A stretch of DNA of 64,000 nt from Paraburkholderia atlantica (GTDB taxonomy: Bacteria; Pseudomonadota; Gammaproteobacteria; Burkholderiales; Burkholderiaceae): NCBI RefSeq assembly GCF_009362785.1, contig NZ_WHNQ01000016.1, positions 1 through 64,000 of the forward strand, in the 5' to 3' direction. Position 1 is the stretch's first letter; each line of letters begins with the position of its first letter. Of this stretch, positions 7,806 to 15,332 are shown piece by piece. The notes under the pieces are model-generated. The model was not told the DNA's origin, did no database searches, and saw nothing but the letters and a program-made list of their open reading frames with translations. A program made the position numbers and the translations under genes.

Positions 7806-8489
7806 TCATGCGGATTGCATGACGTGTATGCGATGCACATGAATTGCCGCGTCACCGGTGACAGCCAACGCCTGAATTGCGCGCCAGGCGTGGTGCACGT
7901 TCACCGGGAGATCGCCCCTCGCGTCGTGGCGTGCCTGGCGGGCTCGCAGCCATTGATGCAGGTCGGTGCGACGAATGAGATTGGCGGGGAGGGCGGCCGA
8001 AATCTCGCAGCGGGCACTCGCGAACACACCCAGACCTTCAACCGGCCAGGTGCCGGGCAACACACCCCGCAGGAAACCAACCTTGGACCGGTTCTGGCGA
8101 AGCGGCGAGCGGCGTGTTTCGCGTTGGCCGTCGGCGCCGATGCGCACAACGGTTTGCGCGTCAGGGCCTGGCAGGATGCTGCCCGCCCAGTTCTTGGTTT
8201 CGATGACGAAGATGCCGAAGGGCGTGATCGCGAGATGATCCAGTTCTGCCGTCGGAAACTCGGTCCCCGGCGCGTGGTTCAGCAGCAGGGCGCCCGGGTG
8301 GAGATAGAAGTTCTCGCCGCACAGCCATTGCAGCGCGGAGCGAAGTTCCGCCTGCACGAGCGCCTCGCCTTCGTCGCCGCTTTTCTGGTTGCGCGTCGCG
8401 GGTGCGGTGGTGGAGTCTGGCTTGCGTTGGCGGGTGAGTGCGCGCCAGGCGAATACGCAACCGGACACGACAAGGATGGTCGTCAGCAT
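7806..8489 (-). CDS. Membrane-anchored NERD-domain protein
   Basis: 227 residues. An N-terminal hydrophobic helix (about 1-18, LTTILVVSGCVFAWRAL) is followed by a NERD (nuclease-related) domain: GDEGEALVQAEL, a hydrophobic strand, TAELDHLAITPFGIFVIETKNWAG and a basic region. The ELDH and E-x-K elements correspond to the PD-(D/E)xK-type core. NERD proteins are thought to process DNA or nucleotides, and several are plasmid-borne. Upstream lies a GACTTGACTT promoter and one copy of the 57-bp repeat. Confidence 0.75.
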   Translation of the reverse strand: MLTTILVVSGCVFAWRALTRQRKPDSTTAPATRNQKSGDEGEALVQAELRSALQWLCGENFYLHPGALLLNHAPGTEFPTAELDHLAITPFGIFVIETKNWAGSILPGPDAQTVVRIGADGQRETRRSPLRQNRSKVGFLRGVLPGTWPVEGLGVFASARCEISAALPANLIRRTDLHQWLRARQARHDARGDLPVNVHHAWRAIQALAVTGDAAIHVHRIHVMQSA

Positions 8490-8521
8490 CGTGGGAACCT
8501 CGTTGAGTGGAGATGAGTTCC

Positions 8522-8548
8522 AGTCTGCCGCGTAATTTTCGAAGTCAA
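8522..8548 (-). promoter_or_regulatory. GACTTGACTT-type promoter for the NERD gene
   Basis: Minus-strand TTGACT (8548-8543), 15-base spacer, CAGACT (8527-8522), 33 bases before the start at 8489. Confidence 0.5.
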
Positions 8549-8606
8549 GTCGTCGCGGAATCGACGCAGAAACCTGGAAGCTTTCTTTCCGGCTTCATGC
8601 AATCCC

Positions 8607-8662
8607 GAAAAGCTATATGGTTTAGTCGAGCTTTCTGGGTTAAGGCCGTCAGCCGGCTGACG
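8607..8662 (+). repeat. 57-bp intergenic repeat, copy 1
   Basis: This copy shares the order AGCT...AGCTTTCT, GGGTTA, then the perfect 16-bp palindrome CGTCAGCCGGCTGACG (8647-8662) with copies at 23,093 and 54,773. Like both others it sits between a minus-strand gene and a plus-strand gene that point away from each other, always in the same orientation. Confidence 0.8.
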
Positions 8663-8758
8663 CAATGGCGCGAGCAGCCGCCAGGTGCGAGACCCGCCTG
8701 CCTTTTAAGCTGCACGACTTTCGCGAGCATTCACATCTGCTGCGAGGTTCGCGCGCGG

Positions 8759-8818
8759 TAATCTAGGCTCATCTCCGCGTCGTCCCCGACGCATCGACAT
8801 GCGTGACGGTAGTCGCGC
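8759..8818 (+). promoter_or_regulatory. Structured leader, family member 1 (promoter -10 and two 5' hairpins)
   Basis: TAATCT (8759-8764) is followed 10 bases later by CCGCGTC (8775-8781). GCGTC pairs with GACGC (8788-8792), followed by ATCGA. A second hairpin follows: GCGTGAC (8801-8807) with GTCGCGC (8812-8818). This is the pattern shared by seven plus-strand leaders. No -35 is evident. It serves the gene at 8990, the longest leader of the set. Confidence 0.6.
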
Positions 8819-8989
8819 GTCTGCACTGCATTCCCTTCATCTTTGCTTCAGCGCTGGTGTTCCCGTATGGGCCCTTTCCGGGTTCCTACGAAAGCGCCTC
8901 GCGCCGAGTTTCCTTGCTCGTCCCGAGCATCGAAACCACCGGACGTTGTCCGGACATTCCCTTGTGCGTGAATTTTTCTGGAGAGAAAA

Positions 8990-9361
8990 ATGCTGAAAGT
9001 TCTGTTCAACGGTGCCCTGAAGACACCGGGCAAGCTGGTCGCCCTTTGTCTGGTCGCCTATCTCGCGACCATTTCGTTTGTGGTCTCCGGCCTGCTCATG
9101 CTGCTCGCTGCTCGCTGGGTGTACAAGGCGATGATGAAGAAGGCCAAGGAAATTGAAACTGCCGAAGCCGAAGCGCAAGCCGCACGCATCGAGACTGAAA
9201 AACTCGCTGCTGCTGCCAGAGCTGCTGACGCCGCGAAAGCTCGCACCGCTGCCGTTGCACACGCAACTGCGGCTGCGAACGACCCGGCTGCTCAACCGGC
9301 ACCGATGAAGCAATATGCAAAATCGGCTGTCGTTGTTCCGTTCAAAACCGGTACCCAATAA
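8990..9361 (+). CDS. Small membrane-anchored Ala-rich coiled-coil protein
   Basis: ATG at 8990 follows TCTGGAGAGAAAA, which is almost identical to the site before the gene at 12,856. The 123-residue protein has one long hydrophobic segment (about residues 17-41, LVALCLVAYLATISFVVSGLLML), then a charged Ala/Glu-rich helix predicted to form a coiled coil, and a short tail ending FKTGTQ. No family is recognised. It is expressed from the structured leader that begins near 8,765. Confidence 0.7.
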   Translation: MLKVLFNGALKTPGKLVALCLVAYLATISFVVSGLLMLLAARWVYKAMMKKAKEIETAEAEAQAARIETEKLAAAARAADAAKARTAAVAHATAAANDPAAQPAPMKQYAKSAVVVPFKTGTQ

Positions 9362-9382
9362 CCGGGGTACTGTCACCATCTA

Positions 9383-9485
9383 CCGTCACCAGGGCTTATG
9401 CCCTCGGTGACGGCACCTCAACCCATGCCGGGAATCCATTCCCGGTTAGGGTCATTGGATTGCCGGCCAGACACCGGAGCAATCC
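9383..9485 (+). promoter_or_regulatory. Hairpin leader with alternative pairing at the start codon
   Basis: CCGTCACC-AGGGC (9383-9395) pairs with GCCCT-C-GGTGACGG (to 9413), a strong hairpin. Further on, GGAATCCA (9431-9438) can pair with TGGATTGCC (from 9456), while TGGATTG (9456-9462) can instead pair perfectly with CAATCCA (9480-9486), which runs into the ATG. The two foldings exclude each other. Confidence 0.5.
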
Positions 9486-9914
9486 ATGGAAACGCATGTG
9501 GCTGCCTGGCAGCTGGACATGTTCGGCGATTCCTCGCCGGTTCTCGTCACTACCCCCCGGCCTGACCCTCTTCCCGATCCACAGTTCTGGAGCGCTACGG
9601 TTCGCGACAGGATGATCGACGTCCTGATCTCCTTTGCGAGTGACAGCCGTCGCGGCGACCGCATGCCTGAGTCGCTGATGGACTGCGCGGAACTGCTCTC
9701 CGAGCGTCTGCGTAACCGCAAGATCGACGTCGACGACTACCGCGCGACGCTGGGCTGGATCATGGGTTACTGGAATGGCGCGCTGCCTTATGTCTACGTC
9801 TGCAAGGTCAACGGCATTGATCCCGAGACGATGCAGGACGTCATCATGAGCACGCCCCTGCTGGCGCGCGATCTGCGTGAGCTGCAACGCATGTGCTTCG
9901 GCACGTTGTTGTAG
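9486..9914 (+). CDS. Unknown protein with an N-terminal QLDMF motif
   Basis: 142 residues starting at 9486; the start codon lies inside the alternative leader helix. Residues 9-13 are QLDMF, close to the QL(S/D)LF pentapeptide by which many proteins bind the beta sliding clamp. The rest is mostly helical (DRMIDVLISFASDSRRGD, DDYRATLGWIMGYWNGALPY). No family is recognised. It lies just upstream of genes for a helical plasmid protein, SSB and primase, which fits a role around DNA replication; this is inference. Confidence 0.7.
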   Translation: METHVAAWQLDMFGDSSPVLVTTPRPDPLPDPQFWSATVRDRMIDVLISFASDSRRGDRMPESLMDCAELLSERLRNRKIDVDDYRATLGWIMGYWNGALPYVYVCKVNGIDPETMQDVIMSTPLLARDLRELQRMCFGTLL

Positions 9915-9922
9915 GAGGCAGC

Positions 9923-10783
9923 ATGGCAAACGCTGGATCACTCCTCACCCGCGTACTCGCGGACCTCTTCCCCGGCAAATCCGCCGCACAACCCACCTCA
10001 CCATTACCCCAGGCCAGCGCACCGGCCGCACCCGTCCAGACGCCCGCGCCTCACACGACCGGTAGCGTCGGTGTGCCGCACGAGATAGGGCAGGGAGCGG
10101 CAAACGAAACGGTGGTGACGATCGGTGACACGCCGCACCTGTTCGTCGACGAGGGCGATCACATTGTTGAGTTCATCCCCGCCTTCGATGACCACACCGA
10201 GGAAACCGAGTTCGGCCTGAAGATCGTGCCCGATCTCGCTCCCCACTGGTCACAGGTGGCTTCCCATCGTTGCACGCTCAAGGATGCGATCGTGACCGCG
10301 ATTCGTGGGGGCAGCACATCGGGGGGCGGCACATCGCTCAACATCCCGAAGTCGGAACCACTTGACACGAATGAAGCGCCGACCCCTGAAGCTGGGCTTG
10401 CTGCTTCGCACGTGAGTGGCGATGAGGACCGGCCCGCACGCGGCAGCGCCACGCGCGCCCGAACGCGAGGGGAGTCGAATGACGCCGCGGTGACGGGTCG
10501 CATCCTGTCCTGGGGAGAAGAGCGGTTCCCGGATCGCAACAGGCCCGGGCGCTTTTACAAGTCATTCGCCATGCACATCGACACGACGACCGGCGAGCGC
10601 ACGCTTCAGGGTGAAGGCCTGAAGGACGCAATCGCGGAATGTCACTGCGTCGTCGGTGATGTTGTTTCGGTGCGGCGCCTGCGCAAGATCAAGGTCCCGG
10701 CATTCCGTAGCGATGGCAGTCCGGTCATGGTCGAAGGCAAACAGGTCATGTGGGACAAGTGGCTATGGTCAATTACTAAATAG
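9923..10783 (+). CDS. Unknown plasmid protein with a relaxase/primase-tail-like domain
   Basis: ATG at 9923 follows AGGAGG, so the longer upstream frame is rejected; 286 residues result. The N-terminal third is Pro/Ala-rich linker. A central acidic patch (DEGDHIVEFIPAFDD) follows. The C-terminal 100 residues (TGRILSWGEERFPDRNR, SFAMHIDTTTGERTLQGEGL, DVVSVRRLRKIKVP) resemble the small beta domain found at the C-termini of relaxases and plasmid primases, where a G-x-L...G...GD-x-V pattern recurs. It precedes ssb by 11 bases and is probably in the same transcript. The function is not established. Confidence 0.65.
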   Translation: MANAGSLLTRVLADLFPGKSAAQPTSPLPQASAPAAPVQTPAPHTTGSVGVPHEIGQGAANETVVTIGDTPHLFVDEGDHIVEFIPAFDDHTEETEFGLKIVPDLAPHWSQVASHRCTLKDAIVTAIRGGSTSGGGTSLNIPKSEPLDTNEAPTPEAGLAASHVSGDEDRPARGSATRARTRGESNDAAVTGRILSWGEERFPDRNRPGRFYKSFAMHIDTTTGERTLQGEGLKDAIAECHCVVGDVVSVRRLRKIKVPAFRSDGSPVMVEGKQVMWDKWLWSITK

Positions 10784-10794
10784 AGGAATCAAGA

Positions 10795-11364
10795 ATGGCA
10801 TCAGTCAATAAGGTAATTCTCGTCGGCAACCTCGGCGCAGACCCTGAAGTTCGCTATCTTCCAAGCGGCGACGCTGTGGCAAACATCCGTCTTGCGACGA
10901 CCGATCGCTACAAGGACAAGGCCTCAGGCGAGATGAAGGAAGCGACCGAGTGGCACCGCGTCTCGTTCTTCGGGCGCCTTGCCGAAATCGTGTCCGAGTA
11001 TCTGAAGAAGGGCTCGTCCGTGTACCTCGAAGGGCGCATCCGCACGCGCAAGTGGCAGGCGCAGGACGGCACCGATCGTTACTCGACCGAAATCGTCGCG
11101 GAACAGATGCAGATGCTCGGCGGCCGCAGTAGTGGCGACAGCGGCGGTGACTTCGAACAGCGTGGTGGCTCGCGTGCCAGCCGGCCCGCGCCGGCCTCGC
11201 GTTCCAGTGAATCGCGTGCGCCGGACAATATTGGCACCCGCGCGCAACCTCCGCAGCCGTCTCATGGCGGTGGTGGTGCTCCGCGTGGCGGTGGCTTCGA
11301 TGAAATCGACGACGACATACCCTTTTTTGGTTTTCACACGCGTTCAGCGTGGTCGATCATCTGA
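10795..11364 (+). CDS. ssb: Single-stranded DNA-binding protein with masked C-terminal tip
   Basis: 189 residues. Residues 1-110 are a classic SSB OB-fold (MASVNKVILVGNLGADPEVR, WHRVSFFGRLAEI, YLKKGSSVYLEGRIRTRKW). A Gly/Arg/Ser-rich linker follows. The acidic tip DDDIPF, normally the very last residues and the docking site for partner proteins, is present at residues about 172-177 but is followed by 12 more residues (FGFHTRSAWSII). That would hide the free C-terminal Phe needed for docking. I see no shift site that restores a normal end. It lies in the replication-type cluster ahead of the primase gene. Confidence 0.9.
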   Translation: MASVNKVILVGNLGADPEVRYLPSGDAVANIRLATTDRYKDKASGEMKEATEWHRVSFFGRLAEIVSEYLKKGSSVYLEGRIRTRKWQAQDGTDRYSTEIVAEQMQMLGGRSSGDSGGDFEQRGGSRASRPAPASRSSESRAPDNIGTRAQPPQPSHGGGGAPRGGGFDEIDDDIPFFGFHTRSAWSII

Positions 11365-11420
11365 TCCCGGAAAGGCTCACCGTTCCTCCAGTTCTTCTCC
11401 CGTAACACCTCACCTTCGCA

Positions 11421-11444
11421 ACGACACGCCTTCGGGCGTGTCGT
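11421..11444 (+). terminator. Very stable UUCG-loop hairpin after ssb
   Basis: ACGACACGCC pairs with GGCGTGTCGT around a TTCG loop, a 10-bp perfect stem. No U-run follows, so it may protect the ssb mRNA 3' end or act as a weak terminator. Confidence 0.5.
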
Positions 11445-11513
11445 GCGACGGATCTTCTGCAACGGCCGTTCGCGCCTGTCTTCTATTGCAATCCAGCCAG
11501 CACGTCTGCTGAA

Positions 11514-11548
11514 AAAAGCCGCCCGCCAATGCGCGGACCGCTTTTTTG
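11514..11548 (+). terminator. Probable intrinsic terminator between ssb and primase
   Basis: AAAAAAGC and GCTTTTTT bracket an inner CCGC...GCGG pairing, giving a stem flanked by A- and T-runs that could work in either direction. It ends about 60 bases before the primase start. Confidence 0.5.
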
Positions 11549-11611
11549 AGCGCGCGTTCTTACGCCTGTCTCAGGCACCGACCTAACCCACTTCCGCACA
11601 GGAGAGTGACT

Positions 11612-12751
11612 ATGAGTTTGAATGGAAGGGAACTCACGCCCGAGCAGTACACGTGGCTACAGCGCAAGCTGAAGGAGTTCACGCGCTCCCCGGAGCAATG
11701 GATTTCGCTTCTCGTGAGCTATGGCGTGCCTGCTGACCGATTGACCGGCAAGGCATGTGCGTGTCCCGTTTGCGGCGGCGACGATCGCTTCACCTACGAC
11801 AACAGGCGTGGGCGAGGCGACTGGGTATGCCGCCATTGCAACAACGGCGATGTGATGGCGGGCGACGGCCTTCAGCTGATCACACGTGTTAACCGGATGG
11901 GGCTGTACCGGCTGATGCGCGAGATCGACGGTGGTTCTGCGCCGCGGGCGATCCGTTTGGCTGGCACTGCTGAACCGCCAAAGCCGAAGCGTAAGGCAAG
12001 TCCGGAGTTCACCGCGAGGCGTCTGAGCTCGATGTGGGATGCTGCAAAACCACTGTCGGCGGGCGACCTTGTGATGCGCTACCTGGGCGCCCGCGTGCCC
12101 GGCCTGTGTGTCGCACCGTCGCCGGCGCTGCGGCTCGGCATGCTCAAGTACCGGCACGAGAAGAAGGTGATCGGCAGCTGGCCAGGCATTCTCGCGCGGT
12201 TCGAAGTGCCCGATGGACGTCTGGGTACGCTGCACCGGACGTTTCTGGAACGATCGACGCCCGCAAAGGCGCTGATCGTGTCGGCCGAGGGCGAAATCCT
12301 TGACCCGAAACTCAACGACATGACGCTCAATCCGCTTGCGGGCGGAGCAGTGCGTCTGATGGAGCCAGTCAATGGCGAAATCGGTGTCGCCGAGGGGCTC
12401 GAGACGGCCTGTGCTGCGCACATGCTGTTCGACGTGCCGACGTGGTACTGCCTGAACATCGGTCTACTGCGTCAGTTCGTTGTGCCGGAAGGTCTGGGTA
12501 TTCGCGTCGTGCACATTTTTGTCGACTTCGACGCTGTCGATCCAAAGACCGGCAAGTCTGTCGGTGTTGCAGGTGGCGTCGAGCTCGCGAAGCGTCTGAC
12601 AGCCGAAGGGTTCACGGCCATCGTTCACCGGCCGCGTGTACGCGGAACCGACTTCGCTGACGAGTGGGTTGCACGGTGCGCGAATGCTGTGCCGTCGATG
12701 GAGAACTGTCGCGGCGGTGTGAAGGCTGCTCAACTCGCAGCGCTCGCCTGA
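11612..12751 (+). CDS. Plasmid primase (zinc finger plus TOPRIM domain)
   Basis: ATG at 11612 follows GGAGAG; the upstream extension is rejected, leaving 379 residues. Residues about 49-76 form the primase zinc finger (CPVCGGDDRF with C51 and C54, then C73 and C76 in WVCRHC). Residues about 255-345 form a TOPRIM-type fold: GVAEGLETACAA supplies the catalytic Glu, and IFVDFDAVD the D-x-D element. This is the P4-alpha/TraC-like architecture without a helicase domain. Such enzymes prime the complementary strand after transfer or during plasmid replication. The gene follows ssb. Confidence 0.85.
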   Translation: MSLNGRELTPEQYTWLQRKLKEFTRSPEQWISLLVSYGVPADRLTGKACACPVCGGDDRFTYDNRRGRGDWVCRHCNNGDVMAGDGLQLITRVNRMGLYRLMREIDGGSAPRAIRLAGTAEPPKPKRKASPEFTARRLSSMWDAAKPLSAGDLVMRYLGARVPGLCVAPSPALRLGMLKYRHEKKVIGSWPGILARFEVPDGRLGTLHRTFLERSTPAKALIVSAEGEILDPKLNDMTLNPLAGGAVRLMEPVNGEIGVAEGLETACAAHMLFDVPTWYCLNIGLLRQFVVPEGLGIRVVHIFVDFDAVDPKTGKSVGVAGGVELAKRLTAEGFTAIVHRPRVRGTDFADEWVARCANAVPSMENCRGGVKAAQLAALA

Positions 12752-12794
12752 AGCATTGCAGTAAGCGCGGCTTTCGCCGCACGTCTTTTATCTT

Positions 12795-12848
12795 GCCCGG
12801 TGGGGATATTCCCCGCCGGGGAATATCTCGTCGGGCTATTTTTCTGGA
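12795..12848 (+). promoter_or_regulatory. Attenuator-like hairpin leader
   Basis: GATATTCCCC (12805-12814) pairs perfectly with GGGGAATATC (12818-12827), inside an outer GCCCG/CGGGC pair, followed by TATTTTTC. It can act as a terminator for the primase gene or as an attenuator for the small gene at 12,856. Confidence 0.5.
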
Positions 12849-12855
12849 GAAGAAA

Positions 12856-13080
12856 ATGCGCTCGTTCCAGGTTCTCGTGGGTGGGTTCGCGATCGTTGCT
12901 ACGAACGGTGCCGAAGGCGGCCGTCAGCCGGTCGTCAAGTCCGAAGCAGTGGCGTACGATGTGATTGACCGAAAGGCAACGGGCAATACCCAGTACGCCA
13001 GCCGTGACCAGAGTTTCGATGAAGCGTGGGACTTTTGCGCCCGCCGTCTACTTGTTACCGCGGCTCCCCGGCCGCACTGA
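12856..13080 (+). CDS. Small protein, function unknown
   Basis: ATG at 12856 follows TTTTTCTGGAGAAGAAA, nearly the same site as before the gene at 8,990. The 74-residue product (MRSFQVLVGGFAIVATNGAE, then EAVAYDVIDRKATGNTQYAS) looks like a compact alpha/beta domain. No family is recognised. It is followed directly by a strong terminator, so it is probably a single-gene unit with its own hairpin leader. Confidence 0.65.
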   Translation: MRSFQVLVGGFAIVATNGAEGGRQPVVKSEAVAYDVIDRKATGNTQYASRDQSFDEAWDFCARRLLVTAAPRPH

Positions 13081-13091
13081 TCGGTATAGAG

Positions 13092-13133
13092 AAACGGCTC
13101 CCCCAAGGATATTGGGGGAGCCGTTTTTTTTCG
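13092..13133. terminator. Bidirectional intrinsic terminator
   Basis: AAACGGCTCCCCCA (13092-13105) pairs with TGGGGGAGCCGTTT (13113-13126), a 14-bp perfect stem followed by a run of T. It separates the plus-strand small gene from the convergent minus-strand membrane genes. Confidence 0.9.
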
Positions 13134-13152
13134 TCTGCGCGTTTCGCCAATT

Positions 13153-13416
13153 TCAGGATTTGAGCACCGCCAGGCATATCACCACAACGACGGCGAAGAC
13201 CTTCCACAGCCGCCAGATTTCGCTGGACCACAGGGCACCCGCACAACCCGCCAGCAAGATGGGCACAGTCAATTGTTCGTTGACGTGCATGCTGGCGAGC
13301 TTCGCGCCGAAGATCCATATCACGACCGAAGCGACGAAGATGATCGCGCGGCGGGCGAAGAACGGCAGCGCCATAAACTTCCTGTAGAACGGGACCATCC
13401 GGTCGATGAGTTCCAT
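13153..13416 (-). CDS. Small two-helix membrane protein
   Basis: ATG at 13416 follows AAGGAAAG. The 87-residue protein starts with a basic amphipathic stretch (MELIDRMVPFYRKFMALPFFARR) and has hydrophobic segments at about 24-42 (AIIFVASVVIWIFGAKLA) and 70-86 (KVFAVVVVICLAVL). No family is recognised. It lies 2 bases downstream of another small membrane gene, so they form one operon with a GACTTGACTT promoter, downstream of the partition pair. Confidence 0.65.
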   Translation of the reverse strand: MELIDRMVPFYRKFMALPFFARRAIIFVASVVIWIFGAKLASMHVNEQLTVPILLAGCAGALWSSEIWRLWKVFAVVVVICLAVLKS

Positions 13417-13418
13417 TT

Positions 13419-13571
13419 TTAACTTTCCTTGTTCCTGTTCGCGTACCAGGCGAGCACATCGTAGCTGTACCAGCCTGCGATGCCGGTGGCCGCGGCCGTC
13501 GCAAAAAACACCCACGTGCGCAGCTCACCGAGCGGCAGGCCGCCGCGGACGATTTCGATCAGTTCCAGCAT
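13419..13571 (-). CDS. Very small membrane protein
   Basis: 50 residues from ATG 13571, which follows CTGGAGGTTGT, an excellent ribosome-binding site. The longer frame to 13,655 has no site. One hydrophobic helix lies at about residues 20-40 (VFFATAAATGIAGWYSYDVL). It is immediately upstream of the two-helix membrane gene and 70 bases downstream of a GACTTGACTT promoter. Confidence 0.6.
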   Translation of the reverse strand: MLELIEIVRGGLPLGELRTWVFFATAAATGIAGWYSYDVLAWYANRNKES

Positions 13572-13639
13572 ACAACCTCCAGTTGATGTTGCACCGGTGC
13601 AAGGCGCGGCGCGCCATGAACACACCGATGCGATAACCC

Positions 13640-13666
13640 ATCTTCGCATCACCAAAGAGAAGTCAA
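13640..13666 (-). promoter_or_regulatory. GACTTGACTT-type promoter for the two small membrane genes
   Basis: Minus-strand TTGACT (13666-13661), 15-base spacer, GAAGAT (13645-13640). It begins 11 bases beyond the stop of the partition-partner gene and is the most diverged -10 of the set. Confidence 0.45.
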
Positions 13667-13676
13667 GTCGCCACGC

Positions 13677-14042
13677 TCAGACGAATGAGCCGAACGCATC
13701 GGCTATTTCGTTGACGTCGTAACTCCTGGCCGGGTCGCCGTCGTTGGAAACAACGGGACTCCGTTCGACGCTGGCAGTAGCTTCTGGCACAACGCGCGGG
13801 GCCTCTTCCGGTTGACGCAACTGGGCGGCTGCCGGTTGCGTTCTCGACGAGAACGGAGAGTCGCCTGCAAAGGAAGCCGCTGCGTTCATGCCTGCCGATC
13901 CTTGCCCGCGGAGGGCGGACTCGGCAAGCGAACGCAGCAGAGCGGCCCGCTCCCTGTATGACGATGCCTGGCTCAGTCGCGCATGGAGAAGCGGCGTGGT
14001 CACCGCGTCGATGACCAGCTTCATGTCGAACTTCTCGCTCAT
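13677..14042 (-). CDS. Small partner of the ParM-like protein (ParR-like role proposed)
   Basis: 121 residues. Its ATG overlaps the stop of the actin-like gene (ATGA at 14042-14039), the classic layout of parM-parR and stbA-stbB pairs. Residues 1-50 are helical (FDMKLVIDAVTTPLLHARLSQ, ERAALLRSLAESALR) and could form the DNA-binding head. The middle is a Pro/Ala/Ser-rich linker, and the tail (SYDVNEIADAFGSFV) is a short acidic hydrophobic helix like the filament-capping tails of ParR proteins. There is no sequence-level match to ParR that I can see, so the role comes from context. Confidence 0.6.
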   Translation of the reverse strand: MSEKFDMKLVIDAVTTPLLHARLSQASSYRERAALLRSLAESALRGQGSAGMNAAASFAGDSPFSSRTQPAAAQLRQPEEAPRVVPEATASVERSPVVSNDGDPARSYDVNEIADAFGSFV

Positions 14043-15055
14043 GCTTTCGCAGTGGCACGCTCGCGCGTGAGGCCAGCTTCGCCGACGATCAGAAAGCCCT
14101 TTGCGTTCGCCATGCAGGGCGACTCGATGACTTCCAGCGTGACGCGCGGGAATGCCTTCCGGATGGCGGGCGCATACAGGGCTCCGCCGCCCCCCGACAG
14201 GATGATCGATCGCACATTCGTGAGTTGCCCGACGTTGTTCTGCATTTCCTTCACCACACCGGCGATGACCGGTTGTGACTGTTCAAGGTATGGGTCAAGG
14301 TCGATGTCGTTGCCATAGAAAAAGAATGGCTTGCGCTCGCGCAACGCCTTGTCAATGCGTTCGATATCCTCGACCTGTTCGTCCTGGTCGCGCGATATGA
14401 GTGCCGCGATCCGTTGATAGATCTGCGATGCACCGCCCGGGATGCCGTCGCTGCGCTTGTCGTCCATCGTGAAGCCATTCGCATAAACCCAGTCGGTCGT
14501 GAAATAGCCAACGTCGATGACAAGATGCGCACTGTCCCGACCGAACTCGCTCTGGCGGTTGGCCGACGCAGCGACGAGAGAGCCAAGCGGCTGGGGGATG
14601 ACTACCACCTTGTCTACGGTAACGCGTCCTGCACCGAAATCGAAGGCGCCTGTGAAGCGGTCACGCAAGGCGCTCGAATACTTCTTCATGTTGTGCACGG
14701 GTAGGCCGAGCACCAGACGTTCGATATGTGTCACGCCGGCGAAATGAACCGCGCCGGCGAGCAGGGCCGCGTAGTTGTCGGAGAGGACGAAGTCATTCGA
14801 GAGGGCGCGGCCGGTATTGCCGTAAGCGGCAGTCAGGGATACATCGGGACCGACCTCATACTCGATCTGGTCGACGACGATGGTCACGACTTTGCGTGAC
14901 GCGAGCACGCTGTCGCCATAGCCGGAGAGTGCACGGCTCGCCGCAAGCGGGGCGAGCGACGGAAACATACCGGTGGCGATGCTGCCGCTGGCTGCGCGAT
15001 GTGCATACTTGGTGTTGCCGTAGCCGACGTCGACTGCGAAGACGGAAGTTTTCAA
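14039..15055 (-). CDS. PRTRC system protein D, ParM/StbA-like actin-family ATPase
   Basis: The start is TTG at 15055, preceded by GGAGTCATC; the ORF extension beyond it runs through the operator palindromes and is rejected. The 338-residue protein has the actin/Hsp70 fold motifs: phosphate-1 FAVDVGYGNTKY (residues 6-17), phosphate-2 LVIDVGYFTTDWVY and the adenosine loop IILSGGGGALY. It belongs to the StbA-type family catalogued as PRTRC protein D. It would polymerise to push sister plasmids apart. It lies 13 kb from the main PRTRC operon, on the opposite strand, with its own promoter and operators and a small coupled partner gene. Confidence 0.85.
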   Translation of the reverse strand: MKTSVFAVDVGYGNTKYAHRAASGSIATGMFPSLAPLAASRALSGYGDSVLASRKVVTIVVDQIEYEVGPDVSLTAAYGNTGRALSNDFVLSDNYAALLAGAVHFAGVTHIERLVLGLPVHNMKKYSSALRDRFTGAFDFGAGRVTVDKVVVIPQPLGSLVAASANRQSEFGRDSAHLVIDVGYFTTDWVYANGFTMDDKRSDGIPGGASQIYQRIAALISRDQDEQVEDIERIDKALRERKPFFFYGNDIDLDPYLEQSQPVIAGVVKEMQNNVGQLTNVRSIILSGGGGALYAPAIRKAFPRVTLEVIESPCMANAKGFLIVGEAGLTRERATAKA

Positions 15056-15098
15056 GATGACTCCATTCGATTTGAGGGATCGCGATGAAGTGACAGAA

Positions 15099-15232
15099 AA
15101 CTGACAGATAAGTATCAGTTTGTTCCGCCACATATCGCGTGAACCGGCGAACTATCAGATAACTGACACTTAAGTGTCAGTTTGCGAATCTCGCCGGGGC
15201 TTGCTGGTGCAACTGACACTTTTCTGTCAGTT
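15099..15232. promoter_or_regulatory. Three 22-bp palindromes: operator or centromere of the ParM-like pair
   Basis: AACTGACA-N6-TGTCAGTT occurs perfectly at 15161-15182 and 15211-15232 (the first is a full palindrome across its centre), and with two changes at 15099-15120 (AACTGACA-N6-TATCAGTT). Extra half-sites (TGACAG, TATCAG) lie between. Centres are 62 and 50 bp apart. They lie between the promoter (-10 at 15246-15251) and the TTG start, as parC does for parM. Confidence 0.75.
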
Positions 15233-15245
15233 CTGCCTGATTTCG

Positions 15246-15272
15246 AGTCTATCGAGCGTCCAGCGAAGTCAA
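15246..15272 (-). promoter_or_regulatory. GACTTGACTT-type promoter for PRTRC protein D
   Basis: Minus-strand TTGACT (15272-15267), 15-base spacer, TAGACT (15251-15246). The three palindromes lie downstream of it in the leader. Confidence 0.55.
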
Positions 15273-15332
15273 GTCAGCAAAGCCAACCGGTTCTGCCCAG
15301 CTTTCGGGCGGTGCGTGTGTTCAATTCGCCTC

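Noticed and set aside
8545..8730. Small minus-strand frames containing RLTALTRKARLNHIAF-like peptides (also near 23,081 and 54,780)
   Set aside because: They cover the 57-bp palindromic repeat. The peptide similarity follows from the DNA repeat, and no ribosome-binding sites are present.
11315..11364. Programmed frameshift in the T-run at the end of ssb
   Set aside because: Neither -1 nor +1 slippage at CCCTTTTTTGG leads to a stop soon after DDDIPF, so there is no gain from a shift.
15099..15232. Replication iterons upstream of PRTRC protein D
   Set aside because: The repeats are symmetric palindromes spaced 62 and 50 bp, with no replication initiator gene near; an operator or centromere fits better.
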